Source: Agelaius tricolor (lineage: Eukaryota; Chordata; Aves; Passeriformes; Icteridae). Taken from it: DNA of 64,000 nt. The position numbers were made by a program, and so were the translations under genes. Positions 48,601-62,572 of the stretch are shown here, one piece after another (the first letter of the stretch is position 1; each line of letters begins with the position of its first letter). The stretch covers positions 6,014,418 through 6,078,417 of the forward strand of contig JALJCS010000028.1 of NCBI GenBank assembly GCA_023055355.1, given 5' to 3'. The notes under the pieces were generated by a model. The model did no database searches, had not been told where the DNA came from, and saw only the letters and a program-made list of their open reading frames with translations.

Positions 48601-51375
48601 CTGGATTCCAGATCTGCCTGGGAATACTGGATTCCAGATCTGCCTACTGAAAGCCCTTTCCTCTGTTGATGAACCAGGGGATGCTGAGGTGTACTAAATG
48701 TGCAAATGAGCCAGTGGGATGTGGGTATTTGGTAACAGCCCATGTTCAAACTCTGCAAGGCCCTTCTGTAGAGCTCTCACTTGTTTCTTTGTAGATTGTG
48801 TATAAAGAAGTGGAGAAATCCCCAACTCTTGGCACAGAGAGACTTTCTTTCCCTCCAACAAGAGCATTGGCTAGTTCTCTCTTCAGCACACAGAGTAAAT
48901 GTAAGCCAAAGTTTACTCAAACCAGACACTTGAGTTTGCCTTGGGAAGTCTTTAAATAAACATTGTAGGTGAACTCTGCCCCCTTGGACAGATCCTCTGG
49001 ATGTTCTCTAGGGCAGTAAAAATCAGTCTCAGTCTTTGTGGCACTGTAAATCACCTTTGGTTAACAGTGTTTGAAATAGTAGTTAGAAGGTAGTAGAAAA
49101 ATTAATCTCTCCTCATTTTCCTGATTTAATCTCAGTCTGAATTTCCAGCCTTTCCTTTTCTGTAGGAGGGCAGGAATAGTAGTAGGGTGGCTGTGTGAAG
49201 ATGTAGTATCTTTAAAGCAGTTGAAATTCTGATTGGAACATCTTGGAGAAGAGTAAAATATGGTCCTATCACTTCAGAGATGAGGGGTTTTAACAGTTGG
49301 ATATAAATGCATTATCCATCCAGGCTCACTTAGTGACATACTTTTATTTCCTGTTCCAGATGACATTTGCCAAGTGCCAGTTTCTTTACACTACATCAAA
49401 CCAGTTGCTGACAAGGCAAATCCCAAAGTGGGAGTTGGGATGTTGGCTTTCAGTGCAGATAACTCTTTCCTGGCAACCAAAAATGGTAAGTTCCGACTGC
49501 CCTGCCTTAGAGGGGAAACCATGAGGGGCATGTGGGGGTTTCCTTAGCAGAAATGATCCTTTGCACTATAAAAAGAGTCATGGCCCTGTAAAATCAGCTC
49601 TGTTGGGAGATGTGTAACTACAGGGGAATCCCAGCCTGTCATGTAGTGTGTGTTAACTGTTGTGAGCTGCCAGAGCTGCTGATCAGGGCATGAACTCAAC
49701 CTTGGCTCTGTATTTAATGAAAATAGTGGGGTTTTATATTTCTTCAAGTTTGTGTGAGCACACTGTATTGAAAATGAAACAAATCTTCCCACTTATAGCC
49801 TGGGTCTCTTAAAAGGCAGAACTCTGCACGACCTGTAGCAGGAGGAATTCTGACTTCCTGAATAGTGAAAGTCATGGAATTAAGGCTCCATTTTTCCCTT
49901 TGGTCCTGAGGGGCTGTTTGTGCCTGGATGCCAAAGCTCTGGGTCAGGTGCAAAACCCATCAGACAGACAAATGTGGTAAGAGCCAGGGAAGGACTGGGA
50001 GATGGACTAGATCACTTTTACCTTTTTTTTTGCAATATTTCCTGAAGGCTCTGCTTGGCATAGCTCAAGTAGTGCTAACCCTGGGGTGTACCTAAAGATT
50101 TGCGTTGTACGGATTTGTTTGTTCCTGTGCATTTAAAAAAACCACACGCGATCCTTCATCCTCCAGCTATCACACAACTGCTGCTTCCTCTGCAGATAAC
50201 ATTCCCAACGCTGTGTGGATCTGGGACATCAGGAAGCTGAAGCTGGCAGTGGTGTTGGAGCAGCTGTACACCATCCAGTGCTTCCAGTGGGACCCCTGCC
50301 AGCCCCGCCTGGCTGTGTGCACGGGCAGCAGCAGAGTGTACCTGTGGTCCCCAGCTGGCTGTGTCGTTGTGAAGGTGCCTGGGGAAGGTGAGCACACGAC
50401 CCTCCCAGCAACTGCTCCGTTGGTGGAACCCTGGCTGCTTGAGAACTTTTAGATTTTCTGTGCTGGAAAAAGTTTCTCCCCAAGAGAACGCTGCATTTGA
50501 CCTGAGGCCGTGGAGAAGGCTTCCAAAATGGAATGATGGAACTGGGATTGGGGGTGTGGAGTTTGCAGAGAAGTGTGTGATATCACAGGGTTGAAAACCT
50601 AGAGTTTAAGGGTTTAGAATATAAGTGATATATGTATATAAAGCAAGATGGAAGTTTTAGAGTGGATGCTGCTCCCTCCTTCCCCTCCTTCCCCTCTTCC
50701 ACAGGTTTGGGTGGTTTTGTGGAATTGGATAAAACTCCGCATTGCGGGGCATGGGTGGTTGGTCATTGGGTTAAAAATAAAAACAATCTAGGTGTCATTT
50801 CTTAATTGGACAGTTGATCCTTAAAAGGCCTTGTAGAGAGAGAGACACAGCTCCATTTTTAGCCAGTTAGAGTGAAGTGCTGTAGAACTCAGGGTTTGTG
50901 AGACTGTAACATAGATTAAGAATTAATAAACATCTGAGTCCCAACAAGAAATCCATCTCACACATTTAATCCTGACCCTGACAGAAAAGAACTAAAGAAT
51001 CCAGACTCAGTGAAAAATAATATTCTATTTATAAATTGATCTGAGTGTTATCCTGGAAATAGCTCAGGTGTGTTCTTGGAGCTGCTTGAAAATGGCTGTT
51101 TTCACCCTCAGGAAAAGAGGAGCTCACAGTGAGACACGGGAAATGTCTCAGGGACAGCATGGGGCCAAGCAGGGATTTATTTGTGTGGCTGATTCCAGCT
51201 GCCTTTTCCTCCAGCAGGAGGATGGGCTGCCAGCTCCTGGCTGACACACTGATCTCTTCCTGCAGGTGACTTCCAGATTGTGTCTCTCTCCTGGCATTCC
51301 AGTGGGGACTCCATGCTGCTCCTGAGTAAGGACCACTTCTGTGTGTGTTACTTGGAAAGAGAAGAGGTAAAATAA
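36608..51375 (+). CDS. WRAP73: WRAP73 (WDR8), WD repeat protein antisense to TP73
   Basis: WD40 protein of centriolar satellites and spindle poles; the family pairs with SSX2IP (yeast Msd1) in microtubule anchoring, spindle assembly and ciliogenesis. Twelve coding exons: 36608-36676, 37728-37880, 38426-38542, 44844-44916, 45715-45818, 46564-46650, 47195-47329, 47416-47493, 48795-48900, 49360-49485, 50196-50387, 51266-51375. All introns are GT/AG and the frame is open for 449 codons (human about 460). It starts [22 protein letters not shown]-like blades are visible at SCWSPDGRH (97-105), [41 protein letters not shown] and YLWSPAGC. The protein ends [11 protein letters not shown], about ten residues shorter than human, which ends in an unrelated-looking tail. 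It is head-to-head with TP73 and tail-to-tail with TPRG1L. Confidence 0.96.
36990..37240 (+). mobile_element. CR1 LINE fragment, WRAP73 intron 1
   Basis: CR1 3' region on plus: GGCACAGGGTGCCCAGAGAA, AGGCCAGGTTGGACAGGGCT and CTTTAAGGTCCCTCCCAACC. Confidence 0.85.
37400..37600 (-). mobile_element. CR1 LINE fragment, inverted partner
   Basis: The same CR1 region as 36990-37240 in reverse (CACCTTCCACTGTGCCAGGA, CTTCTCTGGGCACCCTGTGC), about 160 bp away. Confidence 0.85.
37728..37880 (+). CDS. WRAP73: WRAP73 exon 2
   Basis: Residues 24-74 ([12 protein letters not shown] to MYKRGIVQ). The acceptor CCCCCAG ends at 37727 and the donor GTGAGC starts at 37881. Confidence 0.96.
38426..38542 (+). CDS. 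WRAP73: WRAP73 exon 3
   Basis: Residues 75-113 ([16 protein letters not shown] to ILNTTEFH). The donor GTGAGT starts at 38543. The following intron, 6.3 kb, is the longest of the gene. Confidence 0.96.
40205..40470 (-). mobile_element. CR1 LINE fragment
   Basis: Reverse CR1 text: CATCCAGTCCAACACCCCTG, CCTGGGAAGCTGTTCCAGTG and AAGAAATTCTTCCTCATGTT. In WRAP73 intron 3. Confidence 0.8.
40720..40835 (+). mobile_element. Short CR1 3' fragment
   Basis: AGCCAGGTTGGACAGGGCCT and CTTTAAGGTCCCTTCCAACC ending at ATCCTGGGATTCT. Confidence 0.8.
42055..42305 (+). mobile_element. CR1 LINE 3' fragment
   Basis: Contains GTCAGGTTGGACATCAGGAG, AATTTCTTCATGGAAAAGGT, TGGACTTGATGATCCTGGTG and an AATGAATCTGTGAA tail. 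Confidence 0.8.
42930..43430 (+). mobile_element. CR1 LINE 3' fragment (about 500 bp)
   Basis: Contains GGTGAGACCCCACCTGCAGA, CTGGAGAGGAGAAGCTTTGG, GGTGACCTCATTGTGGCCTT, AGTGCCTGAAGGGAGCTTAC and an ATCATTCTGTGAAT end. It is the longest CR1 piece here; frames are broken. Confidence 0.85.
44844..44916 (+). CDS. WRAP73: WRAP73 exon 4
   Basis: Residues 114-137 plus one base ([24 protein letters not shown]). The acceptor GTGCCAG ends at 44843 and the donor GTAAGT starts at 44917. Confidence 0.95.
45715..45818 (+). CDS. WRAP73: WRAP73 exon 5
   Basis: Residues 138 (split) to 172: [20 protein letters not shown] through [10 protein letters not shown]. The donor GTAAGC starts at 45819. Confidence 0.96.
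46125..46245 (+). mobile_element. Short CR1 3' fragment
   Basis: CATCCCTGGAAGTGTCCAAG and GGCCAGGTTGGATGGGGCTT, just after WRAP73 exon 5. Confidence 0.8.
46564..46650 (+). CDS. WRAP73: WRAP73 exon 6
   Basis: Residues 173-201 ([18 protein letters not shown] to DTCLE). The acceptor GGGCAG ends at 46563 and the donor GTAAGA starts at 46651. Confidence 0.96.
47195..47329 (+). CDS. WRAP73: WRAP73 exon 7
   Basis: Residues 202-246 ([20 protein letters not shown] to AIGSFDEK), including the WD blade [12 protein letters not shown]. The donor GTGAGA starts at 47330. Confidence 0.96.
47416..47493 (+). CDS. WRAP73: WRAP73 exon 8
   Basis: Residues 247-272 ([18 protein letters not shown] to SKKT). It is separated from exon 7 by an 86-bp intron. 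The donor GTAAGT starts at 47494. Confidence 0.95.
48795..48900 (+). CDS. WRAP73: WRAP73 exon 9
   Basis: Residues 273-307 plus one base ([20 protein letters not shown] to STQSK). This is the loop where bird and mammal proteins look most different. The acceptor TTTGTAG ends at 48794. Confidence 0.93.
49360..49485 (+). CDS. WRAP73: WRAP73 exon 10
   Basis: Residues 308 (split) to 349: [20 protein letters not shown] through FLATKN. The acceptor GTTCCAG ends at 49359 and the donor GTAAGT starts at 49486. Confidence 0.95.
50196..50387 (+). CDS. WRAP73: WRAP73 exon 11
   Basis: Residues 350 (split) to 413: [20 protein letters not shown] through [14 protein letters not shown]. The acceptor TCTGCAG ends at 50195 and the donor GTGAGC starts at 50388. 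Confidence 0.96.
50745..50965 (+). mobile_element. LTR-like element (family D), WRAP73 intron 11
   Basis: Second, diverged copy of the element at 35270, recognised by GGGTTAAAAATAAAAACAAT, TTAATTGGACAG and TTAATAAACATCTGAG. Sense to WRAP73. Confidence 0.5.
51266..51375 (+). CDS. WRAP73: WRAP73 exon 12 (stop codon)
   Basis: Residues 414 (split) to 449 and the TAA at 51373-51375: [20 protein letters not shown] then [16 protein letters not shown]. An AATAAA hexamer at 51371-51376 overlaps the stop. GAG|GTAAAA at 51367 resembles a weak donor, so a downstream alternative tail cannot be ruled out. Confidence 0.9.
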
Positions 51376-51376
51376 A
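51371..51376 (+). promoter_or_regulatory. Poly(A) hexamer overlapping the WRAP73 stop codon
   Basis: AATAAA spans the TAA stop at 51373-51375. Use of this signal would give a 3'UTR of only a few tens of bases. A second AATAAA at 51690-51695 is the more usual-looking site. Confidence 0.5.
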
Positions 51377-51689
51377 AGAACTAAAATGCATTAAAACTGC
51401 TCCCAAGTCTGAGGAAGAAAGAGGAAAAGGATTGAAAACTTGTTGCCCAGTCTGAAGTGTTTGTATTTATAAGTTATTTATTTGAAGGAGCTCCAAGCTC
51501 AGTGTGTGAAATACTGTGACTGCATTTGAATGAAGTGATGTAGCAAGTGAAATGTAAGGAATGAGTGTCTATTGCAAGAAAACCTGAATATTGAGGGAGT
51601 TGGTATTTTTCAACTCTGAACCCTTATTTTCTAAAACTGTAGCTCTGTGTATATATACTGTATAGCTATTATTTAAATTTTCTATTTCC

Positions 51690-51695
51690 AATAAA
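51690..51695 (+). promoter_or_regulatory. Candidate WRAP73 poly(A) signal
   Basis: AATAAA about 315 bases after the stop codon in AT-rich sequence, compatible with a short 3'UTR ending near 51715. Confidence 0.5.
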
Positions 51696-52944
51696 TATTT
51701 TGATAGTTACAAACTATAAACCTGCACCTCTGCACTTGAAAGTCTGTTTCAGTGTGATCAGTGATGTGATGATGTAGTGATTTACCCCAGCACAAGGAAA
51801 CTGTTACTTGCACACAAATAATTTTGGGTGACAGTAACTGTGCCTGGGCCACCGTGGATTTATTACATGGAATCTTTGCCAGAGGGATCACAATTTGACA
51901 CTTGAAGATGCTGAATTACAGGTAACTGAAATGGGACTTTTTGCCCCAGTTCTGGTGCCAAATAGGAGTGGATGGTTTGGCAGGGAAGGAGCAGTTGGAA
52001 TCCTTCCTTGTTTTTCCCTGTGTCCTTCCAAGGAGGGAACCTCTTGTTTAGGAATTTACCGGATGTTTTTTCTTTTGTTACCTAAAAAATTTCACAGCCT
52101 CAGTCTCCAGAAAATGAAGAACAAATGCCAAGTAAGAGTTGAAATTTTAACTTTACTGCAAGTTTAATGAAAATTGAACAGGCAACTTAGAAAATGCATG
52201 GAGAAGCTTGGAAAGCTGGAGTCAGGACTGGCTGCAACAGGAGTTTCACAAACACTCACCTACGTTAAGATCAAAACCACTGTGGCACAGTGTTCATCCA
52301 GCTCTGATGAAAGGGCATGGAGAGAAGGTCATGCACAAGGAAAAAGCTTGTTAGAGTCACCTCCTGAGCAATTACAGCTGTAATCTCTTCTGAATTTCAT
52401 CCCTGGATGAGAGGTTCAGTGCAGGAATGTATGAATCAAGGCTGACACACAGTGCTGAAGGTTTTCTCTGTCTCCGTTAAAAAGTCCTGGCCCAAACTAG
52501 CGTAGATTTAAGAAAAATGGCTAAGAGTATCAATCTAACCAAAATAGAATTCCTTTTCAGTTCTACAAAGAACAGCTTTGAAGGCAAATGTGTTTGTGAG
52601 GCTTTTGGCAACGTTCTCTCACAACAGTTTTTATTCTGTGGCTGCAGCAAAGAAACAGAAGTAGAGAGGAAGTTCCAGTAGGTTCTTAGAGGGATTTTTA
52701 CAAGAAGGTCAGAAATGCATATTGAGTTCACAAACTGCTGCTGAGCAGGTGGAACAGCGGCAGCTTTAGCAAAAGCTAGCAAATACTGTTAAAGACTGAC
52801 TGACAACTTTGAAAATTCCTAACAGGCATTAATCAGAGCTCTGAGATCATGGTGATTGGAACAGCAATTCCTCTTAAACAACACAAGGGAGTCCCAAGCA
52901 CACGACAGGATTTGACACCGTACACAGGGATACAGCAGGGCTAG

Positions 52945-53410
52945 GGCACCAAGGTCCTGCTGTGCTCTGGGGGTTTCAGCAGGTTCCAGTGGCACCAAGG
53001 TCCTGCTGAGCTCTGGGGGTTTCAGCAGGTTCCAGTGGCACCAAGGTCCTGCTGTGCTCTGGGGGCTTCAGCAGGTTCCAATGGCACCAAGGTCCTGCTG
53101 TGCCCTGGGGGTTTCAGCAGGTTCCAATGGCACCAAGGTCCTGCTGTGCCCTGGGGGCTTCAGCAGGTTCCAGTGGCACCAGGGTCCTGCTGTGCTCTGG
53201 GGGCTTCAGCAGGTTCCAGTGGCACCAAGGTCCTGCTGTGCTCTGGGGGTTTCAGCAGGTTCCAGTGGCACCAAGGTCCTGCTGTGCTCTGGGGGTTTCA
53301 GCAGGTTCCAATGGCACCAAGGTCCTGCTGTGCTCTGGGGGTTTCAGCAGGTTCCAATGGCACCAAGGTCCTGCTGTGCCCTGGGGGTTCCAGCAGGTTC
53401 CAATGGCACT
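52945..53410. repeat. 46-bp minisatellite downstream of TPRG1L
   Basis: About ten units of GTGGCACCAAGGTCCTGCTG and TGCTCTGGGGGTTTCAGCAG. It lies 290 bp past the TPRG1L stop, possibly inside its 3'UTR. Confidence 0.95.
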
Positions 53411-53698
53411 TGATGGATTGGGAAGAGCAGGCTCTGGGACACAGAACACAGCACGGCTCATTCACCCTGCATAAGGACCAGTGAGGGCTGTAAATCAGGT
53501 ACAAAGTACAAGGCTGGCACCACCCTGTGTCTGCTTCAAATCCAGCCTGTGCATTCCCCAAACAACCTGGGAACTGTCCTACAACGTCCCCCTTTCCTTT
53601 CTTTTCCATTCCTTCCCCTGGCAACTTTATCACGTGCTCTGCCCTCAGCACCCTCTCCCCAACTCACTTGCCCTTGAACAGGTGACACACAAGGGGGT

Positions 53699-57440
<3,742 letters not shown>

Positions 57441-58094
57441 CCCAGAGGTGTTTGAGGCCTCTCTCAGCCCTGCTGTGGATTTTCAGGGCTAAGACAAGAA
57501 CCCGCACACATCACACAATGTACAGTGGGAGGCCCTGAGCTCAGCCAAAATTGTGCTCTGCTCTGCCCAGGTGGTCTGGGCAAGACTCTCACATACCCAT
57601 AAAGGAACAAGATGTGTGGGTCTACAGACTTCAGGCACAGCTGCTGTGAAGCAGATCTGGGTCAGATGTGCAAAATCCTGAAATATCATCAGGACAGAGC
57701 TCAGGAAGGTACCAGAGGAGGGTGGGATAGGGACAGGATTGTGCATGGAGAGCCCTGGCGCCCATATCACATCCAGCACATTGATAGCAAAGATTAAATA
57801 ATGCTGGGGAATGAATGGCACGTTAATGTTTCAGTTTCTGTGGTCTCTGGCATGACTGCAGATATTATCATCAGTATTTATGGAGCTGTATCATATCTTG
57901 GACCCCTTTCAGGGCTGTTTTTCGTGGAGCCAGAGGATGACATCCTTGGCGGGCAGCTGTGCTGGGAAATGATATAAAATTGAAAACACACTAAATTGAC
58001 TTCACAGACAGGGTAGGGTTTCAGATATCTGTCTTTCACATGTGTCCCATGAATCCCCTGCTCTCCACAGCCCTTGCTCACGTGGGCCTCTTTA

Positions 58095-58335
58095 GGTGGG
58101 AAACCTCACTCCTGGCTTTAAAGGGCCTTTAAAAGGACTGCAGAGCTGAGTTTGTGCTGGGTCCCTCCTGGCTTTAAAGGGGCTTTAAAAGGACTGCAGA
58201 GCTGAGTTTGTGCTGGGTCCCTCCTGGCTTTAAAGGGGCTTTAAAAGGACTGCAGAGCTGGGTTTGTGCTGGGTCAGTCCTGGCTTTAAAGGGCCTTTAA
58301 AAGGACTGCAGAGCTGATTTTGTGCTGGGTCACTC
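58095..58335. repeat. ~58-bp tandem repeat
   Basis: Four units with CTGGCTTTAAAGGGGCTTTA and AAAGGACTGCAGAGCTGAGT. Confidence 0.9.
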
Positions 58336-60108
58336 CTCAAAGCACAACTTTTCCCGTTGGACCTTCCCCTTTTCCCCGCAGGCAGCCTGGCTGGGGCGGC
58401 TGTGGCGGGGAGAGTGGCCATGCCAGGACCCTACAGCGGGCTGTGACAGCCAGGATTGTCACCTGGGGCAGTGTGGCAGCTGTGGCTGCCCCGATCAATC
58501 CCCATCCTTGGCCGTGTCCTGGAGAGGGAGCCCGACTCCCGGCTCTGCCCAGTCCCTGCCCACTGGGAGCAGCCTGTTTCCTACTGTAAGGAAGTTCTAA
58601 CTTTCTAATCCCAGACAGAAAAAGAGAAGCTTGGATTTATTGTATCCTGGAGCTCTCTCTGTTGTTATAAAACATCTTTATGTAGCTGCCTTTCTTATCA
58701 AGGAAGAATGAATGATGTTTTCTTCCCATCCATTAGGCTTGGCTGATATTTTACTGCTAAGTGGAAGCATTAACCCCCCTCACCTGCTCTTTTCTCTTAC
58801 TTTAGGATTTATGGCACTGCTGCGACCTTGGGAGGGTTCTGGTGTAAGGAGCAGCTGCTTCAGTTTTTCCCAAGACTGAGCAGCTTTTGGGCATGGCCCT
58901 TGGGGACTTTAGTCTTGATTAATGGCTGTCCTTCAGCCACAAAATATGTCCATGAAACTATCCCAGCCTTCCTCCTTCTTATCCTGCTTCTCTAATGGAA
59001 ATCAGCACCTGCCCCAGGCCAAGTGAGCTCTGGAGGGCCCTGGGGCAGCTCAGAGGTGCTGCTCTGGTCCCTCCTGGCCCTTGGGAAGGGTTTGCTTGAG
59101 ATGTTTAGTGCAGCATCCCTGCTCTCCTCCTCCCCATCCCGCTGTGCCAGCTGCTGTGTGCAGTTGGAGGTGTCCCTGCCAGCAGAATTTCCTTGGGAAG
59201 CAATCAATTTTGTTATCTGCTGGAGTGCATGGGGAAAATTGAATCTCTGTGGGATGTTTCTCGAGCTCCTGGGAAAGGGATTTGCGCTGGTGTGTCCGCA
59301 CACAGCCTTGGGCAGTGGAGGAGCAGCCCCGAGGCACCGCTGCTCCATCCCTGCATCCTCCCCCTCCTCTGCTCGGGGCTGGGCACCGCTCGTGGGAGGG
59401 ATTTCTGACTGACAGCGAGCAAAGAGGCATGTGAGGGGAAGGAGCTGGACCTGGGAAAGGCAGGGGGAAGTTTTGTTACTGCCCTGACCCGCGGGGAAGC
59501 TGCTCCGGTGAGTGTGTGTGCCGAGCTCCTCTCTCCCGGCTCCGGAGGATGCCCGCAGCTCTGTGGATGCACTGAAGGATCACCCTGCCTGCTTCGGGAG
59601 AAAAAACCCCTTCGAGGTGAGATTCTCCTGCCAGAAGAGCACCCCCTCCTTCCTCCTTTCTCCTTCTCCTTGCCAAGGGCTGGATTTCAAAGTGCCTCGG
59701 GAAGGGGATGGCAGCTCCGGAGCAGCTCAGCCCGCATGGGGCTGCTCTGCTGGGCACAGCCCAGCTCCTGTGAGCCCCCAGCTCCTCGAGCTTTGCCAGG
59801 AAGCAAATCCCAGGAGGAAAAGTCACTTCAGCGCATTTCACCGCCAGCAAGCCAGCATGAGAAGCCGGGTTTGGTCTGGGGAAAAATCCAGCTGCAACCT
59901 GCGCTGTGATTTCCAGCGGAGTGAAGAAAGTGGCTGAGCGGAACCCGAGAGGGAGGAAGCATCCAGGAAGGATAAATCCGCTCTCCCCCTGTGCTCCCAC
60001 AGCTTCATCCTCTGCAGGGACAGACAGACACGGGCACGTTGGGAGCAGGAGGCGGCGGGATTCCCGGGATAACCGCTGGAAGCACCTGGAGGGAGAGCGG
60101 CAGCTGCG

Positions 60109-60194
60109 ATGGAGTTTCCTGCCGTGGCACTGTCGCTCATCGTGGCGCTGCGAATGTCCCCGCTGGCTGCTGGCACCAAACTGCAGCCCCACAT
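60109..60194 (+). CDS. MEGF6: MEGF6 exon 1 (signal peptide)
   Basis: The ATG at 60109 has context GCTGCGATGG. The exon codes for a short hydrophobic leader and joins exon 2 in frame through a split Met codon. The start is inferred from this frame and the leader chemistry. Confidence 0.75.
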
Positions 60195-62419
60195 GTGAGT
60201 AGCAAGGAAAGAGCTCCGGGAGGGGTTTTGTCGGGCAGGGGATGGGGAAGCAGGAGCCAAACGCAGTGATTTCAAATCAGAGAGTGAAGGGCCAGTGGGG
60301 AGGAGCAAGCTGTTGTGGGTTTCTTTATTTACTTCTAGATGTGCAGAAAGGGGAATAGAAAATTGAAAATGTAGATAGTCTTTCCTTGTAGGAGGGAGCT
60401 CCTTGGTTCAGCTGAAACTTTTCTGAGTGCAAGAGATGATTCCTGTGTGAATACTTTGCCCTTTCTTCCAAGACCTGCTGCTTTTATTTCACTTCACTCT
60501 CTTATCCCGCGTTCCTCCCCGCCTGCTGCTGTTACTCCAGCAGCACGTAGGCTGCTCTTTTTAATTACATTTTACAGTTACAGTTTGGTGTTAATCATTT
60601 GGCTGCTCTGGAAGACTTCCTTGCAAATTTGGCCTCCTGCCAGAAGATGGTCTCTGAGAGCCAGGGGATCACTGTAATTCCCTTTGTCCATGGAGCCCGT
60701 GTGGTGTGGGGTGCAGACTCCAAGCCGCCCTCCCCGAGGGGTTTAATTCTTTACAAAAAAGCGTGTCCTTTAGAAGATAAAGGTTTTGGAAGGAGCAGCT
60801 TTTTCTCCCCACGTCAGGGTTTTGTGCTCCTGCCCTGGCAGTTACTTTCAGGACTTCTTGGACAGGGCACTGGAGCAGAGCCCTGTGCCAGCACGCCGGG
60901 GTTGGAATTGAGCAGCCTGGAGAATTCGGATGCCAGCTGTGACCTCTAAGCTTCACCACGTCCAAATGAGTTATTTTCACTTTTTTTTTTTTTTTTTTTT
61001 TTTTAATAGAAAGTACCTCTAAGAAAACTCTGGCTCCTGTTGGAAGCAGCAGAAGCAGCCCCAAATACCAAGTGGCTCATGGAGTCAGGGACAAATGTCT
61101 CACTCTTCATCCTTAGTTAAACCCACTGACTTGTGCTTGGAGAAAGAGTTGGGATTAGAGAAGAAACAAAGTACATTTCTTTGATTTATTGGAATTAGCC
61201 TCACAGCCCTTAGCTCTGAATGAGCATGAAACCACCCCTGTGGCTGGTGGGCCTGGCACTGTTTCTTTCCCCTGCAGTGATTAACTCATTGAGGGGTGGA
61301 TGCAGGAGGTTGCCCAAGCCCTTCCTGCCCTGCCAGCAGGAAATCCAGGCAGTGGGAATGCTGCACCCCTCACAGCTGTGACCCCTGTATTGGTTTGAAC
61401 AGACAGGTGTCTGCTAAGGCAGGCAGGAGCCTTCCTTGAAATGGAAAATGTAAACCCCTTCCCTCTGAATTGTTATAATTTTGAAATTAAGGGGCTCTCC
61501 GTCAAAGATATGGGAATAGGATAAAAAGTTCTTTACTAGGAAAATTAAAATACAAATGCAATAGTACAAACAAACAGAGAAAAAACCCCACTGACAGAGT
61601 CAGAATAGGAGGTGCCCCCTGTGTGTCAGCCCATGGGGGCTCAGCCCTCCTGCAGTGCCAGCTGTGGCTCTGCTGGAGCAGGGATCCTGCACAAGGGGGG
61701 AGTTTTCTTCTGCAGCTCCAGGGCTGCTGCAGATGGGCCTGGGCTCCCTCTGGCAATGCAGGGCAGCAGAAGCTGCTCCCCTGGGAATGCACTGGGCAAA
61801 GGCTGCTGGGCTGTCCCAAAGCTCAGATTGGATCCAGGTAGGAATGCTTGGCTCCTCCCCTGGGCGGAGCATCTCCCCATGGGATGATGGAATTGGATCA
61901 GCCCTGCAGGGACACTCAGTGGCCATGGACAGAAGAGATCTCCCAGCTAAACCTGAGACATCCCCTGCATCCTTCTGCATCCCTCTGCATCCCCTGCATC
62001 CTTCTGCATCCCTTTGCATTCCCTGCATCCCTGACACCCCTGCATTTCTCTTTTCCGGGCTGAACGTGCATGCAGAGCAGGAACTGGGGGTCGTGGGGCT
62101 GTGACAGCTCTGACCCCTTGGCCCCCTCTGGCTCCCCTGCATCCCTGACACCCCTGCATTTCCCTTTTCCAGGCTGAACATGTGTGCAGAGCAGGAGCTG
62201 GGGGTCATGGGGCTGTGGCAGCCCCTTACACCTGTGACCCCCTGGACCCCTCTGTTTCCCCAGCATCCCTGACACGCCTTTATTTCTCTTTTGCAGGCCT
62301 AATGTGTGCGCAGAGCAGCAGCTGGGGGTGGTGGGGCTGCGGCAGCCGTGCGTGCAGGCTGCCCGGCTGTGGCCGCAGGACTGCGGCGGCCGCCGCTGGT
62401 GCGCGGGCTTCGAGCGCAG
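60109..62419 (+). CDS. MEGF6: MEGF6, multiple EGF-like domains 6 (first two coding exons)
   Basis: Extracellular protein with an N-terminal EMI domain followed by many EGF-like repeats; its function is poorly known. Exon 1 is 60109-60194 (28 codons plus AT, donor GTGAGT) and exon 2 is 62297-62419 (acceptor TTTTGCAG, donor GTGGGT). The joined start MEFPAVALSLIVALRMSPLA has a hydrophobic core typical of a signal peptide. It continues HMPNVCAEQQLGVVGLRQPC and VQAARLWPQDCGGRRWCAGF, the beginning of an EMI domain; human has PHVCAEQELTLVGRRQPCVQ at the same place. The remaining exons lie past 64000. Exon 2 is preceded in the intron by two decayed copies of its own acceptor region. Confidence is lower for exon 1, which shows little sequence identity to the human leader. 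Confidence 0.9.
60976..61005. repeat. Poly-T tract
   Basis: A run of about 24 T in MEGF6 intron 1. Confidence 0.8.
61388..61945. mobile_element. Probable ERV-derived segment in MEGF6 intron 1
   Basis: The stretch starting TATTGGTTTGAACAGACAGG and running to CATGGACAGAAGAGATCTCC resembles a repeated passerine ERV sequence from memory. No ORF is recognisable. Strand and limits are uncertain. Confidence 0.4.
61965..62340. repeat. Tandem copies of the MEGF6 exon 2 acceptor region
   Basis: Three blocks share CCCTGACACCCCTGCATTTC, a CTCTTTTCC tract and TGTGCAGAGCAGGAGCTGGG. They are centred near 62070, 62185 and 62310, the last being the true exon 2. A GCATCCTTCTGCATCC short repeat precedes them (61965-62035). 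Confidence 0.85.
62297..62419 (+). CDS. MEGF6: MEGF6 exon 2 (start of EMI domain)
   Basis: 123 bp, residues 29 (split) to 69 plus two bases, from PNVCAEQQ to CAGFER. The cysteine pattern and VCAEQ/QPCVQA blocks match the MEGF6 EMI domain. Confidence 0.93.
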
Positions 62420-62572
62420 GTGGGTGCTCCTCCCTCCGCCCCGGGCTGCTCCTGCTGGCAATGGGGGGATGGAAACTTCCACGGGCACTTCCAAAACGTT
62501 AAGGGTTTTTTTTTTAGGAGAGTCTTACTGAAGTAAGAGATGATAAAGTTGTATTTTTTTTCTTAACGCTGA

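Larger units (their letters stand above)
51376..53698. other. WRAP73-TPRG1L tail-to-tail region
   Basis: Contains the WRAP73 3'UTR, then AT-rich sequence without features, a minus-strand AATAAA (TTTATT on plus, 52630-52635) that could end TPRG1L, and the 46-bp minisatellite. Confidence 0.55.
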
